DNA of 64,000 nt from Lysobacter changpingensis (GTDB lineage Bacteria; Pseudomonadota; Gammaproteobacteria; Xanthomonadales; Xanthomonadaceae): assembly GCF_017308985.1 (NCBI RefSeq), contig NZ_JADWPE010000002.1, positions 1-64,000 on the forward strand, in the 5' to 3' direction. The notes below the pieces were generated by a model, which made no database searches, was not told where the DNA came from, and worked only from the letters and a program-made list of their open reading frames with translations. Each line of letters starts with the position of its first letter. Within the stretch, counting starts at the first letter, position 1. This document shows, in pieces, positions 1-9,163 of the stretch. Both the position numbers and the translations under genes were made by a program.

Positions 1-111
1 GACCCGGGTGCGGCCTTCGGCCTTACCCGGGCTACAAAAGCTTCATCGACGCGCGTTCGGGCGCTGCTTCCGCAGCGTTTCGGCAGAGGCCTCCAGCGTC
101 GCGAGTTTCCC
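1..111. repeat. Direct repeat copy 1 (duplicated gene tail plus REP)
   Basis: This block matches 198-308 at an offset of 197 bases with one difference (T at 78 versus C at 275). It holds a REP element followed by a copy of the last ~70 bases of the gene that ends at 240. The copy has no open frame of its own linked to the rest of that gene, so it is a non-functional gene-end fragment. The similarity stops abruptly after position 111. Confidence 0.85.
3..35 (-). repeat. GTAG-type REP element, long-loop variant
   Basis: Read on the minus strand it begins GTAGCCCGGGTAAGGCC and closes with CACCCGGG. The outer stem CCCGGGT/ACCCGGG is as in the other copies of this window, but the inner part is GGCC-GAA-GGCC rather than GCGAAGC. 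GTAG at one end is the hallmark of REPs mobilised by RAYT (TnpA-REP) transposases. Confidence 0.8.
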
Positions 112-143
112 GAGGCCGACGCCGCGATCTGATCGACGCTCTG

Positions 144-172
144 GTAGCCCGGGTAAGCGAAGCGCACCCGGG
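144..172 (+). repeat. GTAG-type REP element
   Basis: A 29-base imperfect palindrome beginning GTAGCCCGGGTAAGCG and ending GCACCCGGG. It sits in opposite orientation between the two long-loop copies at 3-35 and 200-232. Confidence 0.8.
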
Positions 173-197
173 GAACCTCGCCGCGACCGTCACGCAC

Positions 198-308
198 GAC
201 CCGGGTGCGGCCTTCGGCCTTACCCGGGCTACAAAAGCTTCATCGACGCGCGTTCGGGCGCTGCTTCCGCAGCGCTTCGGCAGAGGCCTCCAGCGTCGCG
301 AGTTTCCC
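198..308. repeat. Direct repeat copy 2 (intact gene end plus REP)
   Basis: This is the partner of 1-111. Here bases 240-308 are the real 3' end of the zincin/HhH gene and 198-239 its downstream flank with a REP element. The duplication therefore copied a gene terminus together with a REP, as expected if REP palindromes acted as the recombination or slippage site. Confidence 0.85.
200..232 (-). repeat. GTAG-type REP element, long-loop variant
   Basis: Identical to the copy at 3-35. It lies 8 bases beyond the stop codon of the gene ending at 240, where it may form a hairpin at the end of the transcript. Confidence 0.8.
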
Positions 309-1745
309 CGCGTCCAAGCCGCCGCGACGCGCGAAATCCGCGATGCCCACGAATGCGCCCTGCTCGCGCCGGCTGTGCAGCGCACGTTCGGCGACCTCCG
401 CATCGATCCCCGGCAACGTACGCAATTGTTCGACCTCCGCCGTGTTGAGGTTCACCGCGACCTCCTGCGACGCCATGCCCGGCAGCTTCACCGGCGTGCG
501 GCCGGGCAGCCACAGGTCCGGACCCAGCATCGAACGCAAGCGCTTCGGATCCTTCGCCACCGCCGCCTGCAACTGCGCCATCCGCGCGCGCGCCTGCTTC
601 AAGCCGGCGACGAATCCGCCCATGTCGCCGATGCGTCCGCGCTCGGCCATCGCTTCGGTGTCGCGCGGAAGCGTCGCGTCGGCGGTGGCGCCATAGGTCG
701 TGTCGAGCACGAGGCCGCGCACGCGCGCGCAGTCGGCCGGCACGTCGGTGCAGTGGTGGTCCACCAGGTCGAGGAACACCGGCGTATCCGGCGCCATCGT
801 CCAGCCGCGCGCGCTCGCCGCGGCCATCGTGCGGAACAGCTGCGAATAGCGGGCCACGATGGCATCGCGCGTGCCCTCGCCCGGCACCAGCCAGCGGTGG
901 AACAGCGTCGCGATGACGCCTTCGGACGCGAGCATCTGCTGCCCGTTCTTCAGCCGCGCCATGTCGAAGGCGGTGCTTTCGTTCGCGCGCGACCAGGCTT
1001 CGGCATCGCTGCCGGGCGGCACGAGTTGCCGGTGCACGAACAGGTTGCGACGCACGCCGTCGATGCGGCCGGCGCGATCGAGATTGCTCAGCCACAGCGG
1101 AATGAACGGCCTGGCATCCAGGCCGAGCGTGCGTTCCTCCAGCCGCGGATTGCGCGAATGACGCCGCACCAGGCTCTGGAAATGCGTGGCGAAACCCTCG
1201 TCGAACGCGGTCGGATAATCGGTCACGCTCATGCTGCTGTGCGGCGTGCGCGACCAGCCGGACGGCAGGCCGGGCATGAGCCGGCGCAGGAACACGTGCC
1301 CCATCTCGTGCGTGAAGATCTCCTCGAAGTCGCCGTCGTCGATGCTGTCGGTATCGACGACCAGGTCGACGAACAGTTCGTCCACGAAGCGTCGCTTGCC
1401 GCTCTCCTCCAGCCAGAAGCCGCGTCGCGCGAAGCCGCCGTCCTCGGCCGACCGATAGAGCCACGTCGGCACCGTGGTGCGCGCGCCGGCGATGCGCTGC
1501 GCGCTTTCGTCCAGCGCGAGCACGGTGGCGAGGAAGCCCTCATGCGCCTCGCGCTGGATGCGGTCGAACAATCCGCCCGACGTGACGCGCGTGACGACCG
1601 GCGCGGGCCGCCCCGCCGGATCGGCCTGCGTCTGCGGCTGGCCGTCGGCGAGGACCGGCGCGAGCACGCCGAGCTCGGCCGCCGGCGCTGGCGCCGTCGC
1701 GAGCGCGAGGACGAGCACGCCCGCCCAGCGGAATGATGTCGACAT
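240..1745 (-). CDS. Secreted zincin-like metallopeptidase with C-terminal helix-hairpin-helix
   Basis: The 501-residue product starts with a signal peptide (hydrophobic residues about 8-22, AEL after it). HEMGH at residues 146-150 is a zinc-protease HExxH-type motif, and DEGFATHF at 182-189 could give a gluzincin third ligand (Glu183). Residues about 430-475 (VNLNTAEVEQLRTLPGI) form a ComEA-type helix-hairpin-helix, normally a DNA- or protein-binding module. I chose the ATG at 1745 because it begins the signal peptide; an upstream in-frame start at 1787 would add 14 basic residues. The gene stands alone. The combination of a secreted peptidase with an HhH is unusual, and substrate and role are unknown. 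The 3' end is duplicated at 1-111. Confidence 0.75.
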   Translation of the reverse strand: MSTSFRWAGVLVLALATAPAPAAELGVLAPVLADGQPQTQADPAGRPAPVVTRVTSGGLFDRIQREAHEGFLATVLALDESAQRIAGARTTVPTWLYRSAEDGGFARRGFWLEESGKRRFVDELFVDLVVDTDSIDDGDFEEIFTHEMGHVFLRRLMPGLPSGWSRTPHSSMSVTDYPTAFDEGFATHFQSLVRRHSRNPRLEERTLGLDARPFIPLWLSNLDRAGRIDGVRRNLFVHRQLVPPGSDAEAWSRANESTAFDMARLKNGQQMLASEGVIATLFHRWLVPGEGTRDAIVARYSQLFRTMAAASARGWTMAPDTPVFLDLVDHHCTDVPADCARVRGLVLDTTYGATADATLPRDTEAMAERGRIGDMGGFVAGLKQARARMAQLQAAVAKDPKRLRSMLGPDLWLPGRTPVKLPGMASQEVAVNLNTAEVEQLRTLPGIDAEVAERALHSRREQGAFVGIADFARRGGLDAGKLATLEASAEALRKQRPNARR

Positions 1746-1918
1746 CGTGGCCGCCCTCCTCGGTTTGCGCAGGCCCGTCCGCAGCATCGCGCGAATGCGG
1801 GCACGGCACGCCTGCCATGCGGACCGCCCACTGCGGACACTTGCGAGCGATGCCGCTTCCGGGTTGGAAGTGCCCGCGTCCCGTCACGTTCGAACGGGAA
1901 CGGACGCCGCGGCCGGCC

Positions 1919-3595
1919 TCAGCGCGACGCGATGCAGCGGTCGAAGAGATCCAGGTTCCGCTCGTACTCGGGCGTGCGCACCTGCATCAGGCCGAGCACG
2001 GAGTGGAACAGGTTGTCCTGGCTCGCCGGCGCTTGGCTTTCGCGCTTCATGCAGTCGAGATCGAGGTCGCGATCGGCGGCGAAGCCGGGCGAGAACCACA
2101 TCACCATCGGCACGTGGGTCTGCGTCTCGGGCGCGATCGCGTACGGCACGCCGTGCAGGTACAGGCCGTTCTCGCCGAGCGATTCGCCGTGATCGGAAAC
2201 ATAGATCAGCGCGGTGTCGCGCGAGGACTGCGCGGCGAGGAAGCGGATCGTCCGCGCGAGGAAATCGTCGGTGTACAGCACCGAGTTGTCGTAGGCGTTG
2301 ACGATCTGATCGCGCGTGCAGTCGCCCAGGTCCGCGGTCTCGCAGGTCGGCGTGAAGCGGCGCAGGCGCGCCGGATAGCGTTTCGCATAGCTCGGGCCGT
2401 GGCTGCCAAGCTGGTGCAGCACCACCACCGTGTCGCCCGGGCGCCGCGCGATTTCACCGGCGAGGCCGTGCAGCATCACCTCGTCCAGGCAGCCTTCCGC
2501 CGTGCATGCCTGCCGATCGCGCGCGTGTTCGAAGGATTCGAACGGGAGCCCTTCGCACACGCCCTTGCAACCGGTCTGGTTGTCGCGCCACAGGGTGGCG
2601 ATGCCGGCGTGATCGAGCACGTGCAGCAGCGACTGCGTGTGAGCGATGCGGTCCTCGTCGTAATGCGCGCGGCCGAACGGCGAGAACATGCACGGCACCG
2701 ATACTTCCGTCGCCGAGCCGCAGGACGTCACATCCGTGAAGTTGATCGGACCGATGTCGCGCAGCTGCGGCGTCGTCTGCCGCGCGTAACCGTTCAGGCC
2801 CCAGTTCCGTGCGCGCACGGTTTCGCCCACGACGATCACCAGCAGGCGCGGCTTCGAAGCCGGAGCGCGCCCGACCACGTGCGCGCCGAGTCCGATGGGC
2901 GCCTTCGGCGCATGGCGTGCGCCGTCGTGTTCGAGCACGCGGGCCAGCGACACGAGGTAGTTTCCCGGCGTGATCAGGTGCCGCACTTCCTTGTGATTGC
3001 GCATCAGCGCGGACAGGTCCTGGAACGACGCCATCATCGCCCCGCCCGCCACCAGCAGCGACAGCGCGATGCAGGCCAGCCGCACCAGCAACGCGCGCCC
3101 GATCGGACGCACGCGCAGCCGCACGCGCCACACCAGCACCGTCGGCAGCACGCCGAGCCACAACAAACTGGGCAGCATGCCGAACGAGAGCAGTTCGCCG
3201 GATTCCTTGCCGTCGGTGTGCAGGATGTTGCGCAGCATGTCGGGATCGAGATAGACCGTGTAACGGCTCATGAAATGCGCGGCCATCGCGGTCAACGGCA
3301 GCAGCACGGTGAGCACCGGGCGCACGGTCCAGCGGTTGAGCAGCAGGTTCAGCAGCAGCGTGTTGAGCGCGCCGATCATCAGCACCAGGCTGACGCCGGT
3401 CTTCCAGCCCGATGGGCCGTGGAGCGCTCCGGTCTTCGCGACGGCGTGGAAGAACGCGCCGTTGCAGAACACGGTGAAGAACACCGCGACGCGGAACGCG
3501 AGGCGTTCGACGGTCATCTCCGGGCGGATCGCCGCGAACTCGCGAAGACGGCGCAGCGCGTCCTCGAATGGACGGCGCGACGCGATGGAACTCAT
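1919..3595 (-). CDS. eptA: Lipid A phosphoethanolamine transferase, EptA type
   Basis: The 558-residue inner-membrane enzyme of the EptA/Mcr family transfers phosphoethanolamine from phosphatidylethanolamine to lipid A or core sugars, acting at the periplasmic face. The N-terminal third carries about five membrane segments. The sulfatase-fold domain follows, with VVGETVRARNWGLNGY near residue 259 (Thr259 as the nucleophile that carries the intermediate), CGSATEVSVPCMFS with its usual cysteines, and the metal motif SDHGESLGENGLYLHG. The start at 3595 has a good GGAGACGAAGG ribosome site and overlaps the upstream PAP2 stop as ATGA, so the two are translationally coupled. The long in-frame N-terminal extension up to 4003 is an antisense-type artefact. 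Which sugar is modified cannot be read from sequence. Confidence 0.88.
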   Translation of the reverse strand: MSSIASRRPFEDALRRLREFAAIRPEMTVERLAFRVAVFFTVFCNGAFFHAVAKTGALHGPSGWKTGVSLVLMIGALNTLLLNLLLNRWTVRPVLTVLLPLTAMAAHFMSRYTVYLDPDMLRNILHTDGKESGELLSFGMLPSLLWLGVLPTVLVWRVRLRVRPIGRALLVRLACIALSLLVAGGAMMASFQDLSALMRNHKEVRHLITPGNYLVSLARVLEHDGARHAPKAPIGLGAHVVGRAPASKPRLLVIVVGETVRARNWGLNGYARQTTPQLRDIGPINFTDVTSCGSATEVSVPCMFSPFGRAHYDEDRIAHTQSLLHVLDHAGIATLWRDNQTGCKGVCEGLPFESFEHARDRQACTAEGCLDEVMLHGLAGEIARRPGDTVVVLHQLGSHGPSYAKRYPARLRRFTPTCETADLGDCTRDQIVNAYDNSVLYTDDFLARTIRFLAAQSSRDTALIYVSDHGESLGENGLYLHGVPYAIAPETQTHVPMVMWFSPGFAADRDLDLDCMKRESQAPASQDNLFHSVLGLMQVRTPEYERNLDLFDRCIASR

Positions 3596-4368
3596 GCCTT
3601 CGTCTCCGGCCCGAAACCGGCGGCGAGCCAGCGCGAGCGCACCAGCGCCGGTCGGAACACGCGCCACGTGATCAGCGCGACGGCCCAGCAGATCGCCGCC
3701 GCGCTGAGGTCGTGCGAAGCGAAATGCGCACCGCGCAGTTGCTGCGCGATGCCGAACGCGAGCCCGAGACCGATGCCCGCCGCCAGTCCCGCCCAGCGCC
3801 ACCGGGGCCGCGCCGCGCCGAGGAAGAAATACAGCGCCATCCACGCGTAGCCGCCGCCGGCGTGTCCCGCCGGAAAGCACGCGCCGCGTTCGAGCCCCAG
3901 CGGGCGCACCTGCCACAGGCCGACGAAGGGCCGATCGCCACCGTAGCGCACGAGGTCCCACGGGCAGTCCATGTTCGACCACGACTTCACCCACGCCACG
4001 CACAGCACCGACAGCACGACGGCGACGAGCAGATAGGCCAGCGGCGCGCGCAGCGACGCCATGTCATCGCGATGCCGCGCCACGAACCACGTCGCCAGCG
4101 CCGCGAGCCACAGCGCGATGCCGAAGCCACGGCCCCAGGTGTGCATCACGTGCTGCGTCAGGAAGGCGTCGCGAAGTGCCCAGCGTCCACCCTGCATGGC
4201 GTAGAGGCGATCGGCGATCCACTGGTCGCCATCGAGCCATCGCATCACCAGCAGCAGCGCGGCGAAAGCGAGCAGCGGAGCGACGATGTGCGTCAGCGCG
4301 AAGCGCAGGCCGTCGCCGCGCGGCAGGACGTCCATCGGAATCTTCTGGAGGCGGGAAGGTGCGTGCAT
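3592..4368 (-). CDS. PAP2-family membrane phosphatase
   Basis: About 258 residues with five to six membrane segments. The PAP2 signature is present in three blocks: KSWSNMDCPWDL, FPAGHAGGGYAW and SHDLSAAAICW, giving the histidines and aspartate of the acid-phosphatase site. Such enzymes act on lipid phosphates or undecaprenyl pyrophosphate. It is upstream of and coupled to the EptA gene, an arrangement seen in lipid A modification loci, so a lipid A or lipid-carrier phosphatase is the likely role (inference). The start is uncertain: ATG at 4368 or 4335 (possibly 4404) all precede the first membrane helix, and none has a strong ribosome site. Confidence 0.8.
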   Translation of the reverse strand: MHAPSRLQKIPMDVLPRGDGLRFALTHIVAPLLAFAALLLVMRWLDGDQWIADRLYAMQGGRWALRDAFLTQHVMHTWGRGFGIALWLAALATWFVARHRDDMASLRAPLAYLLVAVVLSVLCVAWVKSWSNMDCPWDLVRYGGDRPFVGLWQVRPLGLERGACFPAGHAGGGYAWMALYFFLGAARPRWRWAGLAAGIGLGLAFGIAQQLRGAHFASHDLSAAAICWAVALITWRVFRPALVRSRWLAAGFGPETKA

Positions 4369-4611
4369 CGGGGCGAACGACCACGGGATGAAGGCACTGC
4401 GCATGGGCGGGACACGGCGGGACGACGGAAGACCGGCGTGGACGATCCGCCCGGGCATGTCGGAATGCGGTCGGATCCGGGGCTTTCGCGCGATCGCGTT
4501 CACCGGGCATTCCACCGAGGCGGCGTCGGGTGGAATTCCGACGCCATTCCCACGCCAGGGGGCGCAGAATGGGCCGTGGCGCCGCCGCGCCGGCATTGGA
4601 GACGAACCGCG
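4369..4611. promoter_or_regulatory. Divergent control region between PAP2/eptA and the two-component pair
   Basis: About 240 bases separate the leftward PAP2/eptA pair from the rightward regulator pair, so both promoters must lie here. I see no convincing direct repeat typical of an OmpR-family site, so the operator position is not assigned. The layout suggests the regulator controls the leftward genes (inference). Confidence 0.35.
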
Positions 4612-5312
<701 letters not shown>

Positions 5313-5316
<4 letters not shown>

Positions 5317-6584
5317 GCGGTGCGCGTACCGGACTTCGCCGGCGCATCCTGCTGGGCCTGCTCGGCTACGTGATCGTGCTGAGCGTGGCGGTGGTGGTGC
5401 ACGGCTTCGTCGTGAACGAGCATGCCGAAAGCCTCGTCTGGCAGACGCTGCTCGATTCGGAGATGGACCATCTGCTGGAGCTGCGCGAGCGCGACCCCGA
5501 CTATCCGTGGACCAACACGCGCAGCCTCGCCTTCTACGACGGGCGCGATCCGGCCGGCATGCCGGCGCCGTTGCGCGGCGTCGCGCCCGGCGTGTACGAC
5601 GAGATCATGATCGACGGCGTCGAACGCGTCGCGCTGGTGCGCGAGGTCGATGGGCGTCCGCTCGCGCTCGCGCTGGACATCACCGACCTGGAGGAACGCG
5701 AGTTCGACATGGGCCTGACCATGCTGGGCTCGACGGTGACGCTGGTCGTGCTGCTGTGCATCGCGATCGGATGGAGCGTGAACCGCCTGCTCAAACCGTT
5801 GCGCGACATGGCGCAGTCGATCGGACGATTGCGTCCGGACCAGGCGGGGCAACGCATCGACACGCCCGATTCGGCCAGCGCCGAGCTGGTGGTGATCGCC
5901 GACGCGCTCAACGACTACCTGCAACGCAACGACCGCTTCGTCGAACGCGAGCGCGTCTTCATCGACAGCGCCAGCCACGAGCTGCGCACGCCGGTGGCGG
6001 TGATCGCCGGCGCGAGCGAGATCGCGTTGCAGCAGCCCGGTCTGCCCGAACCCGCACGCGGCCAGCTGCTGCGCATCCAGCGCACGACGCGCGAGGTGGA
6101 GCAACTGGTCTCGCTGCTGCTGGTGCTGGCGAAGGATCCGGCGCGGCTGGCGCGCTCCAGCGACCACGTCGCGCTGGACCAGCTGATCCCGGAAATCGTG
6201 GAAGACCACCGCCATCTCACCCGCGACAAGGACCTGCACCTGGACATCCAGGCGCTGCCGCCGTGCGAGATCATCGCGCCGCTGCCGATCGTGCAGGTCG
6301 CCATCGGCAACCTGCTGCGCAACGCGATCGAGCACAGCGATCGCGGGCGCATCACGATCCGGCTCGAACGGCCCGCGACGGTGGTGATCGACGATCCCGG
6401 GCACGGCATGACGCCGGAGGAAATCGCGGAGATCTACGCGCGCGTGGCGCGTGGCGGCGGTCGCGATGGCGGCGGCATCGGGCTCGATCTGATCTCGCGA
6501 TTGTGCGAGCACCTCGGCTGGCGGCTGGATTTCGCGTCCGACGAAGGCCGGGGCACGACCACGACGCTGCGCATGGCACCGTGA
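5313..6584 (+). CDS. Sensor histidine kinase, ColS-like
   Basis: The 423-residue kinase starts with GTG at 5313 inside the regulator stop (GTGA). First membrane helix about residues 12-34 (ILLGLLGYVIVLSVAVVV), a periplasmic sensor part of about 100 residues, second helix about 135-157, HAMP-like linker, then the dimerisation helix with the phospho-accepting His222 in DSASHELRTPVAV. The ATPase domain has the N box NLLRNAIEHS, the G1 box DDPGHGMTPEE and GGGIGLDLISRLC. In ColS-type sensors an extracytoplasmic metal-binding ExxE is expected. The loop contains acidic clusters (MDHLLELRERD), which is suggestive only. The ligand is unknown. Confidence 0.88.
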
Positions 6585-6679
6585 GTCGCGCGCCCGATGC
6601 GCACTCGCTTCAGGGCACGCGCGCTTGAGGCGCCCGGTCGTGCTGCGTAGGCTCGGCGTTCGGTTATCGGAGGACACGC

Positions 6680-7099
6680 ATGCATCCGGGCTGGAAGATC
6701 GGCGGGCTTCTCGCGCTCGCCGTGTTCGCGATGGGCTCGCTCGTGGGCGGCGCGCCGTATCTGGAAGGCGAGCTTCCCGGCGGGCTGCCGTTCGGCAATG
6801 CGTTGGCGGCGCTCGGGTTGTGCGCGATCGCGGGCGGTGGCGTGGCGATCTCGCGTCCAGGTGTCGTGCGTCGCGTCGCGCTCGCCGCACTGTTCGCGGC
6901 GGCGGCGTGGTTGCCGGTGTCGATCGCGATGGCGGGGAATCTCGCGCTGGTGTTCTCCGGTGCGCGCGGGGATGCGTGGATCGCGTGGAGCGCGGTGGTC
7001 GCGGCGTTCTCCTTCGGGTCGCTGGCATTGGCGGTGATGCAGCGCCTGGTTTCGGGCGTGTGGCCGTTCCTCACCCGGGCGACGTCGCGGGAGCGCTGA
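6680..7099 (+). CDS. Small hypothetical membrane protein
   Basis: The 139-residue product has four predicted hydrophobic helices (about residues 7-25, 39-58, 65-88, 97-118) and little else. A clear GGAGGA site precedes the ATG at 6680. The composition is Ala/Val/Gly rich and I recognise no family motif. It lies after the sensor kinase on the same strand but about 95 bases away, so it need not be part of that operon. Confidence 0.6.
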   Translation: MHPGWKIGGLLALAVFAMGSLVGGAPYLEGELPGGLPFGNALAALGLCAIAGGGVAISRPGVVRRVALAALFAAAAWLPVSIAMAGNLALVFSGARGDAWIAWSAVVAAFSFGSLALAVMQRLVSGVWPFLTRATSRER

Positions 7100-7115
7100 A
7101 TCGCGTTCGATCGGC

Positions 7116-7142
7116 TGTCACAACTTCGTCTGCGGGTCCGTC
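7116..7142 (+). promoter_or_regulatory. ECF41-type promoter of the CMD/AhpD gene
   Basis: TGTCACA at 7116-7122 and CGTC at 7139-7142 are separated by exactly 16 bases. This is the published recognition pattern of ECF41 sigma factors (TGTCACA-N16-CGTC), and an ECF41 gene lies 0.6 kb downstream in the opposite direction. Transcription would start near 7149, giving a leader of about 40 bases before the ATG at 7188. Confidence 0.85.
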
Positions 7143-7187
7143 CTTGTCGATGAAGCGGCTCTCCTGGCCGCAATGATGAGAGACGAC

Positions 7188-7637
7188 ATGAACGCTGCCC
7201 TCCCCCTCGACTACACCGCCCTCGCCCCGAGCGCCTTCCAGAACCTGCTCCAGCTCAGCACCGGCCTGCACAAGGGCCCGCTGGGGCCGAAGCTGGTGGA
7301 ATGGGTGTCGCTGCGCGTTTCGCAGATCAACGGCTGCGTGTTCTGTCTGGACATGCACGCCGGCCTCCTGCGCAAGTACGGCGAGAGCCAGCGCAAGCTC
7401 GACACCCTGCCCGGCTGGCGCGAAAGCCCGCTGTTCGACGCACGCGAACGCGCCGGGCTGGCGTGGGCGGAGACGCTCAACGCGCTCGGCGCCACGCCGG
7501 TGCCGGACGATGCGCTGGAGCGCGCCCGCGAGCATTTCGACGAACGCGAGATGGCTGAGCTGACGTTCGCGGTCGCGGCGATCCGTGCGTGGAATGTGTT
7601 GAACGTGGGGCTTCGGAAAGAGTTGCCGGAGGTTTGA
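7188..7637 (+). CDS. Carboxymuconolactone decarboxylase/AhpD-family protein, ECF41 target
   Basis: The 149-residue protein has the AhpD-like redox motif CVFCLDMH (Cys50, Cys53, His57) and the surrounding WVSLRVSQINGC helix of the family. AhpD relatives act as alkylhydroperoxidases or thiol-disulfide reductases; the physiological substrate of the members next to ECF41 genes is not established. I chose ATG 7188, which has a GAGAG site five bases upstream; starts at 7173 and 7176 would add four or five residues. Its promoter is an exact ECF41 site, and the sigma gene is its convergent neighbour, the standard COE-ECF41 pairing. Confidence 0.88.
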   Translation: MNAALPLDYTALAPSAFQNLLQLSTGLHKGPLGPKLVEWVSLRVSQINGCVFCLDMHAGLLRKYGESQRKLDTLPGWRESPLFDARERAGLAWAETLNALGATPVPDDALERAREHFDEREMAELTFAVAAIRAWNVLNVGLRKELPEV

Positions 7638-7722
7638 GGCTTTGCGGTTTGTTTGACTCGCTCCCCAGCTTGCAGGGGTGAGGAGGGACGCTTGCGCGCC
7701 ACTGGCACGCGTCGCGACGAAC

Positions 7723-7745
7723 GCCATCGGGCTTTGCCCGATGGC
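7723..7745. repeat. Perfect 10-bp hairpin
   Basis: GCCATCGGGC (7723-7732), loop TTT, GCCCGATGGC (7736-7745). There is no T-run on either side. It lies beyond the end of the CMD gene and could act as a weak terminator or 3' stabiliser. Confidence 0.5.
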
Positions 7746-7950
7746 CGCGGGGTTGGAAGGGAAGTTGCCAAGCCGCATCGGGGCGAGCGCGGTCGGACGA
7801 ATGTCCTGCTGCTCTGCTTGTTCGGGCAGGCAGGATTCATGGCTGCATCGTTCGGCATCGCTGCGTGCGCTGGAAAATCCAGCACGCCTCCGTGCGCATC
7901 ACAAGCGCGAGCTGATCATTGAAGCCGGCCGTCGGACGTCGTGACTCCGT

Positions 7951-7988
7951 TGCCCCTCGCCCCAACCCCTCTCCCGTTGGGAGAGGGA
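7951..7988 (+). repeat. Intergenic palindrome, CCCTCTCCC/GGGAGAGGG family, copy 1
   Basis: The conserved lead-in GCCCCTCGCCCCAA is followed by a 9-bp stem CCCTCTCCC-GTT-GGGAGAGGG (7967-7987). Four further members occur in the window, all in this orientation. Confidence 0.8.
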
Positions 7989-8064
7989 CTTAAGCGCGCG
8001 CACCCACGTCGCCGCTTCGGCGATCTGCTGCGCCGTCGTCGTTGCGTCGTCCGGTTTTGCATTT

Positions 8065-8093
8065 GTAGCCCGGGTAAGCGAAGCGCACCCGGG
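8065..8093 (+). repeat. GTAG-type REP element (left half of an inverted pair)
   Basis: Full 29-base consensus. Together with 8112-8140 it forms a head-to-head pair separated by 18 bases, the usual REP-doublet organisation of RAYT-linked REPs. Confidence 0.85.
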
Positions 8094-8111
8094 ATGCTGG
8101 CACGCCCGATC

Positions 8112-8140
8112 CCCGGGTGCGCTTCGCTTACCCGGGCTAC
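8112..8140 (-). repeat. GTAG-type REP element (right half of an inverted pair)
   Basis: Exact reverse complement of the 8065-8093 copy. Confidence 0.85.
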
Positions 8141-8200
8141 AGAAGCTGCAGACGCAAGCCGATCGTTGAAACCAGCCTGCCAACGCCACTACGTCGCCGA

Positions 8201-8232
8201 CCTCACCCCACCCCTCTCCCGAAGGAGAGGGG
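8201..8232 (+). repeat. Intergenic palindrome, CCCCTCTCC/GGAGAGGGG family, copy 2
   Basis: Lead-in CCTCACCCCA, then CCCCTCTCC (8211-8219), loop CGAA, GGAGAGGGG (8224-8232). It lies 27 bases beyond the end of the sigma gene and may terminate its transcript. Confidence 0.75.
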
Positions 8233-8258
8233 CCCGAGCCGCAGCCGCCGCAGGCCAC

Positions 8259-9131
8259 TCACGCCACCAAGCCCCTCAACTTGTCCGGATTCAACACCGA
8301 CAGCACCTGCGTGATGCGGCCGTTCTCATCCACGCCGATCGTGCTGATCGAATGCAGCCGTCCCTCGTGGAAACGCAGCAGCGCCGGTTCGCCGTTGACG
8401 TGGCCCAGGCGGAGGTCGGCCTCCCCCTCCGTGCGGCGCGCGACGGTCCAGTAGAGATCGGCGATGCGCGCCGCACCTTCCAGCGGGCGGATCACCGCGG
8501 TGACCTTGCCGCCGCCATCGGACACCAGGCGCGCGTCCGCATGCAGCAGCGCCATGATCGATTCGCGATCGCCCCGCTGCATCGCATGCATGAAGCGCTC
8601 GAGCAGGCGGCGATGCGTATCGGGCGCGACGGCGAAACGCGGGCGTCCGGCCTGCACGCGCGTGCGCGCGCGACTGACCATCTGGCGGCAGTTCGCCTCG
8701 GTGTGGCCGAGCAGCCCGGCGATCTGCGCGTAGTCGTAGTCGAAGACTTCCTTCAGCAGGAACGCGGCGCGCTCCTCGGGCCCGAGCTTTTCGAGCAGCG
8801 CGAGGAACGCCAGCGACACCTGCCCCGCGACGTCGGCCTGCTGCTCCGGGCCGGGCGAATCGTCGGCGTTGAGCGGCTCGGGCAGCCACGGGCCGGGATA
8901 GACCTCGCGCTCGGTACGCGCCAGGCGCAGCCGGTCGATGCCCAGCCGCGTCGTCGCCGTCACCAGCCAGCCCTCGGGGTCGCGGATGGCCGAACGGTCG
9001 GCCTGGTGCCAGCGCAGCCACGCGTCCTGCACGATTTCCTCGGCGTCGCCGCGGCTCCCCAGCATGCGGTAGGCCAGCGCCATCAGGCGCGGGCGGTGGG
9101 TTTCGAAAGCGGTGTCGGGCGTCTCGGACAT
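8259..9131 (-). CDS. ECF41-family RNA polymerase sigma factor with fused SnoaL-like domain
   Basis: The 290-residue factor has sigma region 2 (about residues 10-75), the linker motif WLP at 82-84, region 4 (about 110-165) and a C-terminal SnoaL-like extension. Two short motifs diagnostic of ECF41 are intact: DGGGK at 205-209 and NPDKL at 281-285. In this family the extension replaces an anti-sigma factor and both inhibits and supports activity. ATG at 9131 is chosen because the matching promoter at 9164-9190 places transcription start near 9157, downstream of the alternative start at 9203. Self-activation is therefore likely. The signal sensed by the extension is unknown. Confidence 0.93.
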   Translation of the reverse strand: MSETPDTAFETHRPRLMALAYRMLGSRGDAEEIVQDAWLRWHQADRSAIRDPEGWLVTATTRLGIDRLRLARTEREVYPGPWLPEPLNADDSPGPEQQADVAGQVSLAFLALLEKLGPEERAAFLLKEVFDYDYAQIAGLLGHTEANCRQMVSRARTRVQAGRPRFAVAPDTHRRLLERFMHAMQRGDRESIMALLHADARLVSDGGGKVTAVIRPLEGAARIADLYWTVARRTEGEADLRLGHVNGEPALLRFHEGRLHSISTIGVDENGRITQVLSVLNPDKLRGLVA

Positions 9132-9163
9132 GGGGTGGCCGGATGAAGGTGCGATGTCTACAG

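Larger units (their letters stand above)
7638..8258. other. Gene-free stretch packed with palindromes
   Basis: About 620 bases between the convergent CMD gene and sigma gene. It holds a perfect 10-bp hairpin at 7723-7745 (GCCATCGGGC, loop TTT), a smaller one at 7869-7883, two copies of the CCCCTCTCCC/GGGAGAGGGG element and an inverted pair of GTAG REPs. The short open frames here show no ribosome sites and no recognisable protein, so I see no gene in it. Confidence 0.6.

Noticed and set aside
7653-7944. Small open frames in the gap between the CMD gene and the sigma gene
   Set aside because: They overlap each other in several frames, cross palindromes, lack ribosome sites and resemble no protein I know.
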